64,000 nt of DNA from Anaeramoeba flamelloides. Its lineage: Eukaryota > Metamonada > Anaeramoebidae. Where the stretch lies: positions 15,686,001-15,750,000 of the forward strand of contig JANTQA010000047.1 of assembly GCA_027625915.1 (NCBI GenBank), in the 5' to 3' direction. Both the position numbers and the translations under genes were made by a program. This document shows positions 1 through 11,400 of the stretch, in pieces. Within the stretch, counting starts at the first letter, position 1. Every line of letters starts with the position of its first letter. The notes below the pieces were generated by a model that was not told the DNA's origin, did not search any database, and was given only the letters and a program-made list of their open reading frames with translations.

Positions 1-1008
1 TGTAACACATGTTTTTTTGACATTGTATGTTAAAAAATTGAATAATTAAGATTTAAAACGAGTTATTTTCATTCTTTTTCTTTTCAAAAATAGTGTGGAT
101 AATGATATTTTTGTTTCATATATTCAATAACACATGATATACAAAAAAATTTTTTTCATAAAGGTATTTGAATTATAAAGAGGAAAAAATTTTCACTTCA
201 TTTTTACCGATTATACCTTCTTTGATAAGAATTTTAAAAGTAATATACAATTAATTTTTTTTCAACTCTATTAATACTCTACTCTCATTTTTTATGGTTG
301 GTTATGGGTAAGTTTAGAATCACAGGATTAAAGGAATAGTATTGATTTAAAAAAAAGATCATCTACCAAAATTTATCTCATCTTTATTAAGGGACTAGTC
401 TCTAAAAATTATTGTGTTTTTGGCCTATTTCTAAATATGGATTCCTGGTCTAATAACATGTTTAATATTGAAAATTAACAATGGTTTTCAAATCCAAGTA
501 ATTGGCAAAAAATTTCCACAATCTCTATTAAATTTAGTAATAAAAATTCAATAGAGACTTGTCCCTTAAGGGAGTAGCTACACCATAAGACATAATAAAA
601 ATTTGAGAGGGGTAAGATAATAGTATTTTATTTTGGTGGCGTGTGATCATAGATTCTCTAAAAAATTTCTTGAAAAAATTATTTCTTATTTTTTTTTTAA
701 TAATGGATAAAACTTAAAAAAAAGAGAATATATGGATAAAATAGTTTTGATTTTTTTTTTATTTAGATATAAACTTAATTCTAAAAATTTGGACACAGTT
801 TAAACAGTCGAAAGAATAGCAATACCATACTTTACATTCAATTTAGAAATTATTTGATTTTACAAACTATTTCATTTTTTGTCTTTTATGTTTTTGTTTT
901 CATTTTGTTGTTTTCAAGTTACAAAAACTGTTTCGTTAGATCTGTAATTTTTTTCGATGGTTGATTGAAGGTTAGTGTTGAGTTTCTTAAATTGAATTAT
1001 CAAATAAA
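1..1008. other. AT-rich spacer containing MITE A copy 1
   Basis: This stretch is AT-rich with homopolymer runs. The only clear structure is the TTAA-bounded element at 387-569, listed separately. A short match to the outer arm of repeat F lies near 165-205 (GTATTTGAATTATAAAG followed by TTTTCACTTCAT). No coding region is recognised on either strand. Confidence 0.4.
387..569 (+). mobile_element. MITE family A, copy 1 (TTAA-bounded)
   Basis: This 183-bp element has TTAA at both edges. Its inverted ends read GGGACTAGTCTCTA on the left and, reversed, GGGACAAGTCTCTATTG on the right. The interior is shared with copies at 7011-7189, 25311-25492 and 43624-43800 (for example GGATTCCT and AGTAATTGGCAAAAAATTT). 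It has no coding capacity, so it is a non-autonomous DNA transposon. TTAA target choice is typical of the piggyBac superfamily; that assignment is inference. Confidence 0.75.
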
Positions 1009-2088
1009 ATGGTCCATTGTATCTTATCATTTGATCGATCAACAATTGTTGGTGTAATTTTAACAAATTTACCAATACATTTTTTGTTCAGCTTGTTTCA
1101 TTATTTTGTACACACTGGTTTTGATTTTTTTCTTTTATATTTTTTTCTTTTATTTGGATGAAAATAATTGCTTATAAAAACATTAATACTATTTTTCTTA
1201 AATGGGATTTTATATCAAGTTTGGAAAAATATAATAAATTGAATTTTTGTTTTATTATTTTTAATTTTAGAAGTATCTAAATTTTCGGAATGGGGTTTAG
1301 TTTGTTTTTTTGGGAGAAGATAATTTTAGATTCTTAGAATAAAACTTATAGTTATTTTGTGGTTTAAAATTTGATAAAATATAATCATATTCACATCTCT
1401 AATTCCACTAAATCCAACTATTTAAAATCCTAAACCAGTAATGTTTTGGGATAATTATTATATTTTTTGGAATCCTTCTAGCTATTTCAGCTCTATTATT
1501 ATTTTCTTTTGCGATTCTCCCAATTATAATGTTATTGTTCATTTTAAACAAAATCCATTTTTTTCAAATGTAACTGGTAAAAAAAAATTTCTTATTGTTT
1601 TTGTTGTCATTATTAAAAAATTTCAAAAATTATGAAAAAATAAAAAAAGAAACAATTAAAACTGAAAAAATTAAATGCCCAAATAGAATGTTGAGAGAAG
1701 GACAAAAGATAAGTTATTCAACATTGGAAACATGATTTTGAGCAATTCAACCTAACGTTCTATTGTGGCAATTTCTTTGAGACTTTTGAAAAAAAAATAT
1801 AAAAAATATAATGAATGAAGTACTTTAAATAATAAAAATCAATGAGCTACATTAAAAGTAAAAAATATTATTTTCTGATCCTTTTCAAAATTGCAAAAAA
1901 GTGAAAAATTTTCCTTTAGCGTGGCTACCCCATTAAGAGGATTATGGAAAAATTTGATTCCTGATTTAAAATTTACTTAAAATATCAAGGAGTTTGCCTT
2001 CAAAATTGATTTATACTTAGGTAACCTGTTGGGCAGTGAATTGGATGTATTATTGAAACAAGAAAAAAAAAAAAGCAACGTTTTTTAA
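1009..2088 (+). pseudogene. decayed coding stretch, possible multi-pass membrane protein
   Basis: Three plus-strand segments (1009-1161, 1442-1735, 1879-2088) read like protein but are broken by several stops. The first has an ATG and about 50 codons, including SFDRSTIVGVILTNLP followed by hydrophobic residues. The second encodes a strongly hydrophobic helix (GILLAISALLLFSFAILP) and then a basic, polar stretch ending LREGQKISYSTLET. The third includes VATPLRGLWKNLIPDLKF and YLGNLLGSELDVLL. Some of the breaks could be unrecognised introns. The family is not recognised. Stops elsewhere in the window behave as normal stops, so recoding is unlikely. Antisense frames here are also partly open, so the strand is not beyond doubt. 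Confidence 0.33.
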
Positions 2089-2829
2089 ATATTAACACCT
2101 TTTATAATTGTTGGGCATATATTATTTTGATTACTATAGAAACCTATTTAATAAATACAAAAAATGTTTTCAGGATTCTTTTGTAATGTAAAAGCAAAAT
2201 ATTAAAATTAATTTTTTATCACTGAAAATAAAATCACATAATTTATCCAAAAACTTTTCAATATTCCTCAAGAAATAAAAAGAAAAATTAATATCAATTT
2301 TTTTTTAACCCTTACTTGTCCTATTTTACACTTTCTCTTCAAATACATTTTAACACTTTCACTAAACTCTATAATATTGTATATGTTTACTGTTACTCAT
2401 GCTTACTGAATATGTTGAATAAAAAAGAAAAAATTGTTTGAAGTGTTCTTTTAATCAAAATATTATATTTTTTTCAAATTTAAAATAATTATTAGGTAAT
2501 TTTTTTGGAATTAAATAGATTTTTGATACTGGGCTATTTTGGAACTTAGTGATTTCATTTTTAAAGTCTATTTTCTTACATTTCCTTTTACAGACAATTA
2601 TATTTCTTTCTTCATTTTAAAGAAATACTTGTTTTTAAATGATTCAAAAATATCTTGAGTTTTGATCTTTTTGAAAATTAGAAAAATGGATCAGAATTTT
2701 TAAAAATATAATTCATTTTCTGAAAATAGCATACAAAGTAGTATTGGTCTTGGAGCTAAAAATTTTTTCCTCCAGTTTTTCAATTTCAAGATGGGTCATT
2801 TTTTTTGGAATTGGTTATGAAATTTACAA

Positions 2830-3060
2830 CTAAACTTATTTTTATAATGAATGACCCAATTGTTTTTTATTTTTATTTACTTTTTAATTTAGTTTTTCGA
2901 TGAAAAACAAATAGTTCTAGTGTATAGAACTGAATATTAAAATTGTAATTGTTTTATTATAATTGATAACTTTGATTTATAAAAATATTTATTTTCAAAA
3001 TTTGATTTTAATGGGAGTATTGATTTTGAAATGGAGTTTTGATTTTTTTTAGTTTATTTG
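2830..3060 (+). repeat. repeat K, copy 1 (inverted pair around the tRNA)
   Basis: The segment with TATAGAACTGAATATTAAAAT, GATAACTTTGATT and TTTTGAAATGGAGTTT recurs in inverted orientation at about 4770-5030. The two copies flank the tRNA gene. They are diverged, so this is an old dispersed repeat rather than a recent duplication. Confidence 0.5.
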
Positions 3061-3458
3061 TCCCTTCATTGTTTCAAGAGGAGAATAACAAACTGTTTTT
3101 TTCAGGATTTTCACTTTTACATTTTTTGGTTATAAATGGGATTTCTTATTTGGTTATGTTGAGATTGTTTAAATAAATTTTTAGGTAATGATAAATGTTC
3201 AATATTTTTGAAATTGGTTGATGTATGATTTAATTTAGTAATTTTTTCAGAGTATATTTTGTATTTTGTGATAGTTTGAAGAAATAGAGTTCGAATTTAT
3301 ATGATATTTGATTTTATTGATTTTTATTGTTGAGTAATTTGAAGAAGAAAAAGTTAATGGGAGAAAAAATTATTTTTGTGTATTTTTTGTTAGGCTGGGT
3401 TTGAATTATAGAACAATAATATTATATATAAACACATTAAAATAAGGACTTTTTGAAC

Positions 3459-3531
3459 AGTTCCATAGCTCAGTCGGCAGAGCGCTGTGCTAATAACGCA
3501 GATGTCCAGAGTTCGAGCCTCTGTGGAACTA
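3459..3531 (+). tRNA. tRNA-Ile (anticodon AAU)
   Basis: This is a 73-nt intronless tRNA decoding isoleucine AUU, and AUC once A34 is modified to inosine. The acceptor stem is AGTTCCA paired with TGGAACT, with discriminator A at 3531. The D stem is GCTC/GAGC with an AGTCGGCA loop. The anticodon stem is CTGTG/CGCAG, with one T-G pair, around loop CTAATAA, whose middle bases give anticodon AAT. The T stem is CAGAG/CTCTG with loop TTCGAGC. All invariant positions (T8, A14, T33, the T-loop TTCGA) are present and no stem has a mismatch. The GCTCAGTCGGCAGAGC and GTTCGAGCC stretches double as the A and B boxes of the internal RNA polymerase III promoter. No CCA is encoded, as expected for a eukaryotic gene. 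Confidence 0.95.
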
Positions 3532-3537
3532 TTTTTT
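3532..3537 (+). terminator. RNA polymerase III terminator of the tRNA
   Basis: A run of six T follows the discriminator base directly, with a second run (TTTTTTT) ten bases on. Four or more T on the coding strand stops RNA polymerase III. Confidence 0.8.
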
Positions 3538-4159
3538 ATCTTTTTTTCTTTTTATAAAAACTCTTTCTAATTAAAAATATATTTTATCTACTCTTTTATT
3601 TTTACTTTATTTTGTGTAGTTATTTCTACTTTTTTATTACCTTCAGTCTCTATTAATAATATTAATTTCTATTTCCTTTATTATTTGCAATAACTTTTTT
3701 CATAATATAATTTTAAACAATATTTTTTTAACAATTTTTAATATACCAGTAAAATTTCACCAAATTTGAGTACCACATTTCATTTGAAACAGAATAATTA
3801 AAAATTATCTCTTTAACCAAATAAATTATTTTTTTCATATATAATGAGGGTCACATCTCCTAATATAAAATATTTTTAATGTCAATTAAAACTATCAACA
3901 ATCAAAATAATGAAAAAAATGATCAAGATAAAAGAAAAAAAATATACTATTAATTGTTCAAATATGCCACCACTAAAACAATTATCATTTTAGATGTGGG
4001 CTTCTAAAATTGTCATTATTATAAAACTGATCAAAAATTAGGAATAAATGCGAAAAACTTAAAAAAAAAAAAATGATTTAATTTTGTATATTATCAACCA
4101 AGAGAAAAAAAAAGAAAATTTGAAAAAATTCAAATCCTAAAATTATTCTTTTATATCTG

Positions 4160-4500
4160 CACCCGTTTACACTAAACAAGAGAATTTTAGCCATATTTTT
4201 CCATTTTACTCAATTTTATTTTAAAAAAATAATAAATGGGTAAAGTATCTTAAAAATGACACTCACTGGCCTATAAGTAAGATACCCCCTCACATTATTC
4301 AATATTTTCACCATAACAAAAATAAAAAAGTAAAAATATTACCCAGATTTTCACTCGTCTTCGATTCTGTGAAAAATATGTTTTATATTATTACTAGGCA
4401 TTTATTGTTCGAAACAATAAATAAATATTTATATTTTTCATATTGCAAAATATAAAATATTGAAAAAAAAAAAAAAGGGGGGGGGAGATAACCCACAAAA
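4160..4500 (+). repeat. dispersed repeat M, copy 1
   Basis: This stretch shares blocks with 23800-23965: TTTTACTCAATTTT, AAAGTATCTT, CCTCACAT and GAGATAACCCAC. It also holds an A-run joined to a G-run near 4464-4487. No coding sequence is seen. Confidence 0.4.
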
Positions 4501-4769
4501 ATTCTAAAAAGGAAGGAGCCAATGGGGAAATTTTCAGAAAAATTTTATTGAATATAAAAATTTCATAAAAAAAAAATTAAAAAATTTTGATAAAATATAT
4601 ATAGATTTATTTATTCACTTAAATCCAATCCTCATAATGTTCCCAGAAAAAAAAAAAAAAAAAAAACATGTGTTAATTTTTTTTTTGGTAACAAGATAGT
4701 ATTTTGGATAAAAAAAATGGATTTTATCACATGTTGAAAAGTTGTTTTTCTCCCGTTTGAAAACTCTTA

Positions 4770-5030
4770 ACAAAGGCAATTAATGTAAACTCTATTTCAA
4801 AATCATTGGCCCATTAAAAAACAAATTTTAAACAAAAAAATTTTTAATAATTGAAGTTATCTATTATAATATATAAAATTTGATTTTAATATTCAGTTCT
4901 ATACTCAAGAGATATTTATTTTTCCTCTAAAAATAAAATAAAAAAAAGTAAAAAAAACAATTAAAAAAAATCATGCCATTTATTTTGAAATAAGCATTAC
5001 TTTTAAAATAGAAATTGTAAAAAATGAATA
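4770..5030 (-). repeat. repeat K, copy 2
   Basis: This is the inverted counterpart of 2830-3060. The reverse complement carries TATAGAACTGAATATTAAAA and ATAACTTCAATTATTAAAAA. Confidence 0.5.
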
Positions 5031-5310
5031 CAACCCATTTATCCATTCCCCTTCCATTTTAATAACGGATATAATCTCTTTTTCATATTTGAAACCAATT
5101 TTTTCATAAAGTCATCTGTCACTTCTTTCCAATTTTTCATTTTCATTTTCCATTTTAACATAATACTGTGGAAAAAATTAAAAAGAGAAAAAATGATTTA
5201 TTTGCGAATTTTAGTTGTGAGGGGAAAAATTTCAAAACAATACAAATATAATTCAAAATTCAAATTTAACCTGGGCCATTTATTATGAAATTTTAGTTTA
5301 TTATCAATTG

Positions 5311-5340
5311 TTGAAAAAAAAAAAAAAAAAAAAAAAAAAA
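5311..5340. repeat. poly(A) tract
   Basis: An uninterrupted run of about 28 A lies on the plus strand. It could be the trace of a retroposed tail or simple homopolymer growth; nothing else in the flanks points to a retrocopy. Confidence 0.6.
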
Positions 5341-5608
5341 CAGCAAAGTTTCCCTTCAAATTTTTTATAAAAAGCGAAGTACTATTGAATCACATTATAA
5401 ATATTCAATTTTATTTGATTTTTCTTTGTTATTTTGAACAAGTTGAACTGATCCAACTTTTAGACAGATAACAGCATCAGCATGGTAATTATTATTATTA
5501 AAAAAAAAAAATAATTTTTTAATCTTCAGTATGAAATTATCAATTTTTTCCACAAACCCCTTTTTATAGAGACATCTCTATATTATTCAAGAGTGATATA
5601 TACTAAAC

Positions 5609-6393
5609 TATTTCCCAGAAAGTGGAGAAAATTTATTTTAAAATCTCTATTAAACTCAACACTCATAAAAAGTATTTAAACATCCAAAATCATTAACTAC
5701 CATTTTTTAATTCTTAATAATCATTCAATATTTTTTTCTTAGTATTATATTTCATCAATAAAAGAGATCAAATTTTCTGATCTTTATTTTATCTGATACT
5801 TTTCAGGGATGAGTATTGATGTTAATTATTTTCTTTTTGATTGAAAAAAACCTTTTCATAATTTGTTTAATCTGAACAAATTTTCAAATAGAATTAAAAA
5901 CATATAACTACAATCAGTTCCACTTTTAAGTCACAAAATTCAACAAAATTTAAGACACAATAAAAATCTTAAATTAAGGCACATTTTTCAGATTAATGTA
6001 AAATAATTAGATAAAAAAAATTCCAAATTTTGTACCTTAATTTGAGATCATTGTGCCTTAAATTTTGTTGAAAATCTGTGCCTTAAAAGCGAAACTGACT
6101 GTACATTTGATGATTTAAAAAATCATTTGTACCTCTTCCATATTTCCAGTTTTTTATTTGAAATGAACTTGGTTGTACATTGTATTCTCAAAAAAAAATG
6201 TGTGATTTTTTTTTTATCGTTTTTTGGAAATATCTCAACATTAAATCTATTTATATATAAATACCTGTAGTTATTATTTCAATCAGTATTAATATTAAAC
6301 TTAATTTGATAACATCATTTAATTAATACCTTGACCAGCAAAGATGATTTTTTATGAAATGTAAAAAAAATGCTCCACTTTTTTGGAAATACC
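5609..6393 (+). mobile_element. MITE-like element B, copy 1, carrying nested element C1
   Basis: The ends are imperfect inverted repeats: CTATTTCCCAGAAAGTGG on the left, and GCTCCACTTTTTTGGAAATACC on the right, which reverse-complements to a similar string. The body matches B2 (47203-47799) and, inverted, B3 (51435-52014), sharing for example ATCATTAACTA, TTTTTGATTG and AATTAAAAACATATAACT. B2 and B3 lack the 191-bp stretch 5911-6101, so that is a later insertion of element C. There is no open reading frame. Confidence 0.65.
5911..6101 (+). mobile_element. MITE family C, copy 1 (TA-bounded), nested in B1
   Basis: TA flanks both edges. The ends read CAATCAGTTCCACTTTTAAG and, from the right in reverse, CAGTCAGTTTCGCTTTTAAG. 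The two arms are long inverted repeats (TTAAGGCAC, CAAATTAAGG), so the whole element can fold into one hairpin. CAGT ends with TA target duplication are the pattern of Tc1/mariner-derived MITEs. Confidence 0.75.
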
Positions 6394-6399
6394 ATATTT

Positions 6400-6612
6400 G
6401 TTGCAAAATAAAAAGAACAAAATTTTCATTCAGCTTTTTAAAAAAAGGATTTTAAAATTCATGCAATTTTTCAATTTTTTAATTCTGAAAAAGAAACTTA
6501 AATTATTAATTTTGCCTTTTTGAATTTGGGATTTTGATTATTTATTTTAATACTTGAATGTGATTTTTTTTTGGAAAGCTGAATGAAAATTTTATCTTTT
6601 TATTTTGCAATT
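6400..6612 (+). mobile_element. MITE family D, copy 1
   Basis: About 35-bp inverted ends: TTGCAAAATAAAAAGAAC then TTTTCATTCAGCTTT on the left, and AAAGCTGAATGAAAATTTT then TATTTTGCAATTA on the right. Copies lie at 35286-35504 and 57774-57976. The interior has no coding frame. Confidence 0.7.
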
Positions 6613-6747
6613 AGCAGTAATCACAAAAAAAAATAACCATTGTAAAAAAGATTTGTGACATTAAAAAAAATTGAATCATCGAATACAAAATATTAAGGTT
6701 GGGTAAATTTTTTGAGAATTATTTTCAATTAAAAGTAGTGAAAAAAA

Positions 6748-7397
6748 TACTAGAAATGAAAATAATCCTGGGAAAGATTTTTAATTGTGGATATTAGCAA
6801 AATTATTGTTGGTAATTTCTTTTATTTAGTATCAAACCTTTTTTTTTTTTTTTTTTTTGAGAATCAAACTTTTTAAAATTATAACCCACCCACTAGAATG
6901 AAGACTAATTAAATTACCTTTGTTCAGTCCACCCTCTAATCAATTAAAAAACAAGAATAACAATTATCATTTACCAAACTGAAGCAAACCTCTATAAAAC
7001 ACGATTTTTTTTAACGTACTCATCTCTATTGGTGTTTTTTACCTAACTTTAATAGATTTTGAGAAAATTTTTTGTCAATCCTTAGATTTGAAAACACCTG
7101 TTTATTTTCAATATTCAACATATTTCTAGATAAGGAATCCTTATTAAAAAGTAGTCAAAAAAAAAAAAATAACGAGATTAGTTCCTTAAAAAAAAGTTGA
7201 TCTACTTAGGTTATCAAACAATTACTCAATTATTCTAGAGACAGAACACTTAAATAAACTTTAGATACGTTTATTACTATCTTCAAAAAAATTTAGTTAT
7301 TTATAAAAAGGGTTTGATTGAAATTAAAAGAAATTAAAGATCAATTTCCCTAATGCTCACAATTAAAAATCTTATTAGTGATTATTTTCATTTACTT
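6748..7397 (+). mobile_element. element L, copy 1, interrupted by MITE A
   Basis: This stretch aligns with the uninterrupted copy at 56855-57314 (shared: AATCAATTAAAAAACAAGAA-like blocks, GGTTATCAAACAATTACTC, TATTCTAGAGACA). The ends resemble the TIR of that copy, though decayed: TACTAGAAATGAAAATAATCC against TACCGGACATGAAAAAAATCC. MITE A (7011-7189) sits inside it. Confidence 0.65.
7011..7189 (-). mobile_element. MITE family A, copy 2, nested in element L
   Basis: A 179-bp TTAA-bounded element, inverted relative to copy 1. Its right end reads AGATTAGTTCCTTAA; the left end has decayed to TTAACGTACTCATCTCTATT. Comparison with the unfilled L copy near 57110-57122 shows the host sequence continuing directly across, with one TTAA-like motif at the junction. 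Confidence 0.75.
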
Positions 7398-7546
7398 AAA
7401 TTTTTTCAATACTATACATCAACCCATTTTGTTCAAATATTTAATTGATTTTTTTACAAGTAGAAAATAAATATTTTTTGACAAGTAACCCCCATCTGGT
7501 CATACCTAAAAGGTATCAGATCTAATAGAGAAAATCCAAATAATTA

Positions 7547-7731
7547 CAGTCGTTTAGACTTTGAAGAAACAAACATTCAACAATATTTAAATCCCAAGAA
7601 AACTCTCCAATTAAGGCACAAAATTTAAAATAATTTGTATGTAAAAAAAATTCAAAAAATGTGCTTAAATTTGAGATTTTTTGTGCCTTAAATTTCCTTG
7701 AAAGTTTGTGCTTTGAAGATGGAAATGACTG
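7547..7731 (+). mobile_element. MITE family C, copy 2
   Basis: TA-bounded, with CAGTCGTTTAGAC at the left end and GGAAATGACTG at the right end. The inner arms carry TTAAGGCACAAAATTT and TTTTGTGCCTTAAATTT as an inverted pair. Confidence 0.7.
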
Positions 7732-7948
7732 TAATAAAAACTTATACAATTAATACCCAATTAATCTACACATCAGAAATTAGTCTTTATATTTTTTTCT
7801 AAGAAGGTAATCAAACAAGCAACTGAGTCCACTTTTTATTCAAGCCCATTTTTTTTTCCGAGATCAAATTTTTCCATAAATTTAAAAATAATTTCTTTTA
7901 GTTTCATTTTTTATCTTAATGTCTTATTAAATTATCGTTTCAAGTTCG

Positions 7949-8406
7949 ATGGAAAATTTATTTTCTGAAATCCAACGATTATTAACAAAAACAAATGACA
8001 AAAGTTTGATATTAAAAGGGCTAACAATGATTCTTGAAGAGTGTTCTCGAGGATTTGAATTAGGAGAAGACATTTTTGATTTAATTATTGATTCTTGTCT
8101 TACACAAAACAAAAATGATCGAGTCATTAAAATGTTGTCTTACCAAATCATAAAGCAAAGTTTAAATATTGAAAACGAGAGTTATCTTTTACAATGGTAT
8201 TTTAACTTTTCTTTTTTTATTTTTAATTTTTTCTTTTCTTCTCGATAATACACTTACCTTTAAGTGTGAGCTAGAAACCAAAAAAGCATTATTTCCAAGC
8301 TACAAAAAAATAATAAAATAAATTTGAAACTTCATAACCTTAAATTCTAGACTTTGACAGAAACTAAACCCAGAGATCTCTTGAATTTAAAGAAAAAGCA
8401 ATTTTG

Positions 8407-8442
<36 letters not shown>

Positions 8443-11400
8443 GTTTCTTTCCGATCAAACAACAAATATTCACAAAACTTGAAATCTTCATATGTTCTTA
8501 ATAAAAACTCAACAAATTAAAATTCAAACACAAAACAACAAAAGGAAAAAATTGATACCAATTATATCACGCGATTTAGATTTAAAAGACAATTTACTTT
8601 GTTTAAGGGTGCTTCGAATTTTAGCAAAAACGCCTCTTCAAATCACAAAAGTCTTACTCCAGAAAACTGTACCAAATTTGTTGGTAACTTTTGGTGTATG
8701 CCAGGATCTCAAAATCAAAAAGTGCTTGCTTGTTACCCTCTCGGAAATCCTCTTATTTCCCTATGAAATTACAAATGTGCCCATACGAGGAAGGCTCATG
8801 AAAGAATTTGTTCTAATTTTAAGTGATTTCTTGGTTGACTCAAATGAAGATCTGTGTTTAACAAGTTGGAAAATTGTTCGGCAGTTATTCGTCTATTTAG
8901 AGACGCCCACGGAAATCTTTTATCGTTGTAGAACGATCAATAGTTTGGAAAGTTTTGTAAACCAATTAACAAAGGCAACGACACTTCTATCCCAAAAGTT
9001 GCAATTAATGTATTTAAATTTATTATCGAGATTTACAAGATTAACAAATAGCAACACGTACTATTGCTTTCTTCCTCTTGCATATATTGCCATTGGGTTC
9101 CCGAACACAAGAAATACTTTACAATCAAACAACAAGAAGTCCTTGGAATTGTTTTACGAGAAATGTTTAAATAATTGGTTTATTACTTTTAATAGTCCCA
9201 TTTTGTATGAATTATGTTATGTAATTTTAAAAATTGCAAAGTATTGCCCGAAAAAATATCTTTCCAAAACTTCTTCAACATTATTACAATTATATAATAC
9301 AACACAGAACAACAAAACGAAACTGAAAATTTTATATTATTTATTGAAAAGTGTGAATCATGGATCAAATGTTGAATTGGATATTATTACTTTGGATATC
9401 TTCCCCGTGATTGCCCAATCAAAAGGTAACTGTTTATTTTAACTTCTTCTTCTTCTTCCTCTTATTCCTCTTCTTCTTCTTCTTCTTCTTCTCATTTTTA
9501 TTTCCATCATCCTCATCATCATTTCCATCATAATAATCATTTTCATCATTTTCATCATCATTATCATCACCATTTTCATCATCATTTTCATCATCATTAC
9601 CATCATCTTGTTTTTATTATTATTTTATGAAAAATATTACATTATTATTGTCTTAATAAAAGTTTTATATTTTCCTATTATATTCCAGTTTCCAAAAATT
9701 AACAGAATTAAAGAAGAAAAAAAAAAAAATTACTTTATTCTGAAAATCAAGTTACTGTTTGATAAAAAAGTTTACTTCAATCCAAGAATTTTTATGAATT
9801 AGTCATTGCTAAAATTGTAAAAAATCAACATTTTTTTTTGAAATTAATATATAACTGGGAATCTGGGCATAATGCATATCTTTATTAGAACTAATAATCA
9901 AAGACAAATATTAATAAAATGGTTTTTATAATGAACTGATCTCGAAATTGGTTAAATTTGTAAACAATTAATAAGGATAAAAGATTATAATTTTTATATT
10001 TTTAAATAATATAAAAAAAAAAATCAAAATAAATTTTTTGAATTAAATAACTTTAATAAATTTGATTTTTCAATTTAGTCCAAAGGAAAATCTGAGTATT
10101 CAACTTGAAACAAATGCAATAGTTTCATAACTTTTAAATAACCCGAGAGAACAACTAAAATGATATAAAAAATTATTTTATAATTTTTGAAAAAATAACA
10201 GATTTTGATAAATCAAAATTTTTTAAACGTTACAATTTATTTTGCATTTTTTTTTTATTTTTATTTATTTTTGAAGAGAGAAAATTACTTTTCTCCTGTG
10301 TACCGTTAGGTTTTTTTTAATTTTTGAAATCAACAGAAAATTTTTGAAATTTTTGGTTTATTTCAAAAAGTAAAAAAAACCTAGAACACTTCACAAATAA
10401 ATAGAAAACTCAAAAAAACCTAAAGAAAATCGATAGATTTAACAAATAAAACAGAAAACCTCAAGAAAACCGTCGTTAGCTTTTCCAGAATTCAAAAGAA
10501 TGGAGCAAAATCTTTTATTTTTCTCCATTCTTTTGAATTCCGGAAAAGCTAGGCACTCTACGGCACTCTACGCTAGGTTTTTTTTAATTTAAAAGAATTG
10601 AGTTAAATCTTTGATTTTACTCTATTCCTTTGAATTCTGGAAAACTGCCGTTAGGTTTTTTTTTAATTTAAGAAATGAAAACAAAATTTCTGAAATTTAC
10701 TTTTTATTTCTAAAATTAAAAAAAAACTAGGCACTCTACGAAAATCAACGGCACAAATATTTGAAATTGCAATGATGCTGTTTAATAATTTTTAGATATT
10801 TTTGAACTTCCAACTAGTAGAATTTCTCAATAATGGTTAATCGAAAAACATTTAATTCCAAATCTAATGATTTTAATTCCTCAGTAAACCAATTAATATT
10901 TTCATTTTCCAGTGTTTGAAAATTTAGAACCGTTTTTAATTTTTTTGAATTAAAGAAATCTAATTTTTCTATTAATTTATATTTTCTTCTGTATTTTTTC
11001 AATCTAGAGAGATTAATTTTAGCTTCAATTTTATAAATTAATTGTTATGAGTGAATATTAATTTAATTCGTAAAAAAAGTTTTTTTAACTGATTTATTGA
11101 TAAATCTATCAATTCTTTAGAAATCACTTTGTGTCAAATCAAATATTTCGAGATCATAATAAAGTTGACTTAAAATGAGAGCTTTGAAAGAAGTATTTTG
11201 ACTCCACTATTGAGTTTCTTATGTTGACACAATCAATCAAGTGTTTCCAAAGAATTTTTTAATTTTTTTGAAATTATATTCAAGAAGTGTGCTTTTTTCT
11301 AACCAAATTCCAAGTTAAAAAATATCAATTAATTTTTTTTTGTATTTAGTTTTTTTTGTATTATGTGGGTTCATCCCGAATCTTTTTATTATTTCAAAAA

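Noticed and set aside
1009-2088. A non-standard genetic code (TAA or TGA read as an amino acid)
   Set aside because: The well-supported genes (TPLATE, coiled-coil, PSI, acyl-CoA synthetase) end normally at TAA and contain no in-frame stops, so the interrupted stretch is better read as decay or missed introns.
8246-8268. ATACACTTACCTTTAAGTGTG resembling the 5' end of U1 snRNA
   Set aside because: Only a few bases match, the rest of U1 (stem-loops, Sm site) is absent, and it lies within a short intron.
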